Of a DNA stretch of 7,700 bases, positions 6,340 to 7,700 are shown one piece after another. Under the pieces are notes generated by a model that searched no databases, had not been told where the DNA came from, and saw nothing but the letters and a program-made list of their open reading frames with translations. The DNA comes from Acidobacteriota bacterium (GTDB taxonomy: Bacteria; Acidobacteriota; Vicinamibacteria; Vicinamibacterales; 2-12-FULL-66-21). The position numbers and the translations under genes were made by a program. Within the stretch, counting starts at the first letter, position 1. Every line of letters begins with the position of its first letter. The DNA is taken from assembly GCA_013817065.1 (NCBI GenBank), contig JACDDJ010000199.1, positions 1-7,700 on the forward strand, in the 5' to 3' direction.

Positions 6340-7329
6340 ATGAACGCATCAATCAGAATCGTTGCCCTCGGACTGGCCGGCGCCCTCGCCGCGGCTTGCA
6401 CCATGAAGGACCAGGAGGCACCGCCCCTGACCGGACCATCCGAGTTCGGCACGTCGGTGAACGTGCAGGTGACACCGGACGTCCTGCAGCAGGATGGCGC
6501 CTCGCAAGCCGTCGTGGCGGTCACCGTGTATAACTCGGTGGGGCAGCCCGCCTCGGGTGTTCCCCTGCGCGCCGAGATCCGTGTCAACGGCCAGTCGGTC
6601 GATTTCGGAACCCTGTCCGCACGCTCGATCGTGACCGGCTCCGATGGCCGGGCGCCACTCGTCTATACCGCGCCGTTCGTCTCGGCGAGCGTCGAGTCGA
6701 TTGTCGAGATCACCGCCACGCCGATTGGTACGAACTACGCCAATGCCGTCGGTCGCAACGCCGTGATCCGGCTGGTGCCAACCGGCGTCGTCCTGCCGCC
6801 GTCCGGGCTGAACCCCGCCTTTACGTTCTCGCCACAGGCGCCGTCGCAAGGGCAAGGCGTGTTCTTCGACGCCACCACCAGTGCCGCGCCATCCAATAAT
6901 CCGATCACCCAATACCGCTGGGACTTCGGTGATGGCCGGACCGCAAGCGGGCAGACCGCGACCCACGCCTTCAGCAACGCCGCCAGCTATTTCGTCCGGC
7001 TGACCATCAGCGATGCGTCGGGACGCTCGGTGTCAACGACACAGACAGTGACCGTCGGAGCCGGCGCGCTGCCTACCGCGTCCTTCACGTTCGGGCCGAC
7101 ACCAGTTCGCGCCAATATCCCGGTCAACTTCAATGGGACGAGCTCTACCGCCGCGGCGGGACGGTCGATCGTGTCCTATCGATGGGAGTACGGCGATGGT
7201 TCGCCGGTCGAGTCTGGGGCCCAGGTTGCGCACGCCTTCGCCACTGCAGCTACCTACACGGTCACCTTGACGGTCACCGACGACGTTGGCCGGACGCACA
7301 CGACGAATCGAACGGTGACCGTACAATAG
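6340..7329 (+). CDS. Surface lipoprotein with a Big-1-like Ig domain and two PKD domains
   Basis: The 329-residue product starts with a lipoprotein signal, MNASIRIVALGLAGALAAAC, with Cys20 in the lipobox AAAC. Residues about 38-147 look like a bacterial Ig-like (Big-1/invasin type) domain: VNVQVTPDVLQQDGASQAVV, then VGQPASGVPLRAEI and a TGSDGRAPLVYTAP turn. Two PKD domains follow, about 157-240 with YRWDFGDGRTASG and 245-329 with YRWEYGDGSPVESG; each ends in the typical HAF.......V.LT..D..G pattern. These domains serve in protein or glycan contact and as stalks; no catalytic domain is visible. It is probably at the outer membrane, facing periplasm or surface. Its place behind pilQ suggests a link to the pilus, which is inferred. 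Confidence 0.88.
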   Translation: MNASIRIVALGLAGALAAACTMKDQEAPPLTGPSEFGTSVNVQVTPDVLQQDGASQAVVAVTVYNSVGQPASGVPLRAEIRVNGQSVDFGTLSARSIVTGSDGRAPLVYTAPFVSASVESIVEITATPIGTNYANAVGRNAVIRLVPTGVVLPPSGLNPAFTFSPQAPSQGQGVFFDATTSAAPSNNPITQYRWDFGDGRTASGQTATHAFSNAASYFVRLTISDASGRSVSTTQTVTVGAGALPTASFTFGPTPVRANIPVNFNGTSSTAAAGRSIVSYRWEYGDGSPVESGAQVAHAFATAATYTVTLTVTDDVGRTHTTNRTVTVQ

Positions 7330-7333
7330 CCGG

Positions 7334-7700
7334 GTGTCGGAGCACTCGCGAATCGAGGACTGGCGACGCCGGATCGACTCGGATCCGGCGTCGATCGCGT
7401 TTGCCGCCCTCGCCGAAGAGTATCGCCGCACCGGCCGTTTCGAAGAGGCGATCGCCGTCTGTGCGGGTGGGCTCAAACGGCACCCTTCTTATCTCTCTGC
7501 GCACGTCACACTGGGCCGGGCACTACTCGAGACCGGTCGACTCGACGAGGCGCGCGCCACCCTCGAGTTCGTCCTGGGCGCCGCACCTGAAAATCTGCCG
7601 GCAATCCAGGCGCTCGCCCAACTGAACCGGCGCGTCGCGGCGACGGGCGGCGCCCTGTTCGTCCATCCGTCGTCGGTGCTGAATCCACAAGTACAGGCGC
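7334..7700 (+). CDS. TPR-repeat protein, N-terminal part (runs off window end)
   Basis: A GTG four bases after the preceding stop opens a frame that stays open to the window end (122 codons). It begins MSEHSRIEDWRRRIDSDPAS. Two tetratricopeptide repeats follow: AFAALAEEYRRTGRFEEAIAVCAGGLKRHP (about 22-51) and LSAHVTLGRALLETGRLDEARATLEFVLGAAPEN (about 54-87), with a partial third after that. TPRs are helical protein-binding scaffolds. There is no signal peptide, so it is probably cytoplasmic, unlike the lipoprotein pilotin PilF/PilW. I recognise this start from TPR proteins of Acidobacteria-like genomes. The ribosome site is weak; coupling to the upstream gene is likely. A 12-bp hairpin lies in codons 11-20. 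Confidence 0.85.
   Translation, partial: MSEHSRIEDWRRRIDSDPASIAFAALAEEYRRTGRFEEAIAVCAGGLKRHPSYLSAHVTLGRALLETGRLDEARATLEFVLGAAPENLPAIQALAQLNRRVAATGGALFVHPSSVLNPQVQA
7364..7393 (+). repeat. Perfect 12-bp inverted repeat (hairpin) at the start of the TPR gene
   Basis: CGACGCCGGATC (7364-7375) and its exact reverse complement GATCCGGCGTCG (7382-7393) flank a six-base loop, GACTCG. The RNA would form a very stable GC-rich stem about 30 bases after the GTG start codon and 35 bases after the PKD gene stop. No T-run follows, so it is not a classical intrinsic terminator. It may reduce translation of the TPR gene, act as an attenuator or mRNA 3'-end stabiliser for the pilus transcript, or be a palindromic binding site. 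Confidence 0.75.

Noticed and set aside
7364..7393. Intrinsic terminator after the PKD gene
   Set aside because: The stem is strong but no T-run follows and the TPR reading frame passes straight through it.

Overview
This is a GC-rich, gene-dense, chromosomal-looking segment. The gene families, the style of the PilMNOPQ proteins, the TPR protein that opens like MSEHSRIEDWRR, and the pairing of ribosomal genes with a pilus operon resemble Acidobacteriota, perhaps Vicinamibacteria. That assignment is recognition from memory and was not tested. I see no mobile elements, tRNA, rRNA or CRISPR array.

Layout. The left end (1-542) carries two minus-strand ribosomal protein genes, rplM (L13) and the start of rpsI (S9), overlapping by one base. 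A strong-looking sigma70-type promoter (640-668) and a short, possibly structured leader precede rplM. The gene-free stretch 543-1016 is a divergent control region. On the plus strand it holds a very good match to a sigma54 (-24/-12) promoter at 875-889, pointing into the pilus operon.

From 1017 to 5719 lies a complete pilMNOPQ operon, the alignment subcomplex and outer-membrane secretin of a type IVa pilus. M/N, O/P and P/Q are joined by four-base ATGA overlaps. N and O are separated by 62 bases that contain a 13-codon mini-ORF ending exactly where pilO begins.

Downstream on the same strand come two predicted lipoproteins. The first is a 194-residue beta-rich protein I cannot name (5722-6306). 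The second is a 329-residue protein with a Big-1-like Ig domain followed by two PKD domains (6340-7329). After them the window cuts into a soluble TPR protein (7334 onward), whose first codons carry a perfect 12-bp hairpin. Tight spacing suggests all of 1017-7700 may be co-transcribed.

How the genes fit together. PilM (cytoplasmic, actin-like) binds the N-terminal INLL motif of PilN. PilN and PilO form the inner-membrane coiled-coil dimer, PilP bridges the periplasm, and PilQ is the outer-membrane pore. The two lipoproteins directly after pilQ are candidates for outer-membrane or surface accessories of this machine; that is inferred from position only. The most notable observations are the sigma54 promoter, the lipoprotein pair behind pilQ, the hairpin at the start of the TPR gene, and the mini-ORF before pilO.
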